Shown here: piece by piece, positions 63,108-64,000 of the stretch | How positions within the stretch are numbered: position 1 is the first letter of the stretch | How the letters are laid out: each line of letters opens with the position of its first letter | From: CAWBCR01 sp963787375 | GTDB lineage: Bacteria; Chloroflexota; Anaerolineae; Aggregatilineales; UBA3940 | Assembly: GCA_963787375.1 (NCBI GenBank) | Contig: CAWBCR010000011.1 | Coordinates: 124,001-188,000 of the forward strand | Length of the DNA: 64,000 nucleotides | Reading direction: 5' to 3' | Program-made: the position numbers and the translations under genes | The notes under the pieces: model-generated | What the model was told of the DNA's origin: nothing | The model's database searches: none | What the model saw: only the letters and a program-made list of their open reading frames with translations

Positions 63108-64000
63108 ATGGGAACGAAAGGACATCACAGCAAACTGACGCCGAGGGAACGAGACGAACTGGCGAGATGGAAAGCGCAGGGGGTGTCCAACGGCGAGTGT
63201 GCACGGCGGTTGGGGCGGCATGTGTCGAGCATTGGGCGTGAGCTGAAGCGGAACACGTGGCAGGGCAGCTATGTGGCGATCCACGCGCAGGGGGAAGCGT
63301 GGGAGCGGGCCGAGAAGAGCGCGCACGGCAAGCAGCCCCTGAAGAACCCGGACGTGTACGCCTATGTGACGCAGCATCTGCGCGAGGGCTGGAGCCCGGA
63401 CCAGATCGCCGGTCGGCTGAAGCGGGAGCACTCCGGCGACCCGCACTGGCGGATCTGCGCCGAGACGATCTATCGCTGGGTATACCATCCGGAACAGGCC
63501 GAGCAGCGCTGGTGGGACTACCTGCGACGGAAACAGAAGAAACGTCGCAAACGGAACGGGCGGCGGGTGCAGCGCAGTCCCATCCCAGACCGGGTATCGA
63601 TTAGCCAGCGGCCCGCGGCGGTCAATGCGCGCCAGGAAGCAGGGCACTGGGAAGGGGATACGGTGGTGAGCAAAGGGCAACGGGATGGCGTGCATACCGA
63701 AGTGGAACGCCTGTCTCGCTTCCTGGTGGCGCGCAAGGTGAACGCCATCACCAGTGAGGCCACGATTGCCGTTCAGCGCCAGATATTCGCCGCGATGCCC
63801 GCTGGTCTCCGGCGCTCGACCACCCTGGACAACGGGCGCGAGAACCACCTCCATGCCCAGCTCCATCAACTGGATATGCAGACCTACTTCGCTGACCCTT
63901 ATGCCTCCTGGCAGCGCGGAACCAATGAGCATGGTAACTGGCATCTGCGCTACTACTTCCCAAAGGGCACCGACTTCGCTGCTGTGCCAGACGAAGAACT
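63108..64000 (+). mobile_element. IS30-family transposase gene, 3' end outside window
   Basis: 297 codons are visible and the frame is open to the edge. An N-terminal helix-turn-helix (SKLTPRERDELARWKAQGVS, RRLGRHVSSIGRELKRN) is followed by a DDE integrase domain: EGDTVV, LDNGREN, and YASWQRGTNEHGN followed by YYFPKGTD. This is the IS30 signature. The start ATG is only one base after GGAGG. The left inverted repeat should lie between 63039 and 63107, but without the right end I cannot define it. No direct repeat can be checked. Confidence 0.9.

Overview
The window is about 65% GC and gene dense. It looks like a chromosomal stretch of an uncultured, probably anaerobic bacterium of the Chloroflexota (Anaerolineae-like). 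This placement is inference. It rests on high GC, a bacterial-type Wood-Ljungdahl operon, proline/threonine-rich lipoprotein linkers, a sulfatase-modifying-factor-type surface protein, a nitrile-hydratase-leader-like small peptide and GTAGGGGCG intergenic palindromes. No rRNA is present; the only tRNA is tRNA-Val(CAC).

Region 1 (1-25.5 kb) is mostly housekeeping and transport: the end of a peptide-type ABC permease, a P-type Ca2+-ATPase, EamA transporter, 2-hydroxyacid dehydrogenase, GT-C-like membrane protein, lactate permease with a small membrane partner, NAD-dependent epimerase, trans-sulfuration enzyme, PIN/TRAM protein, cysS-rlmB, YbaK deacylase, an FGE-like protein beside a degenerate histidine kinase, a molybdopterin oxidoreductase, a DUF4173 protein, and an ECF sigma factor paired with an O6-alkylguanine-DNA methyltransferase.

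Region 2 (26.5-36.4 kb) is a drug-exporter island on the minus strand. Two back-to-back operons each carry a TetR regulator and a palindromic operator on its own promoter. Together they encode two HlyD adaptors, two ABC ATPases and three ABC-2 permeases, resembling E. coli ybhGFSR with cecR. Region 3 (36.4-42.5 kb) has an esterase lipoprotein, tRNA-Val with a strong promoter, a sensor kinase, a uracil-DNA-glycosylase-like protein, MurJ and a phosphodiesterase.

Region 4 (42.9-58.1 kb) is a carbonyl-branch Wood-Ljungdahl operon. The order is HMA-like protein, CODH (cooS/acsA), ACS (acsB), CBS protein, acsD, acsC, small Cys-rich protein, RACo-type activator, acsE, a MetV-MetF fusion, cooC, CDF metal transporter and a second cooC. 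These genes would join a methyl group carried from CH3-THF via the corrinoid protein to CO made by CODH, giving acetyl-CoA. The catalytic genes carry roughly 45-50 single-base frameshifts, while the embedded cooC, CDF and HMA genes have none. I read these as mostly assembly errors, with an unexplained distribution. All gene calls there are on frameshift-corrected reading.

Region 5 (58.2-64 kb) has a peroxiredoxin, a RiPP-precursor-like 78-residue peptide with its own promoter and a 5' palindrome, a terpene-cyclase-repeat protein, a DUF362 protein, kynureninase and kynurenine formamidase, and an IS30-family transposase cut by the window end.
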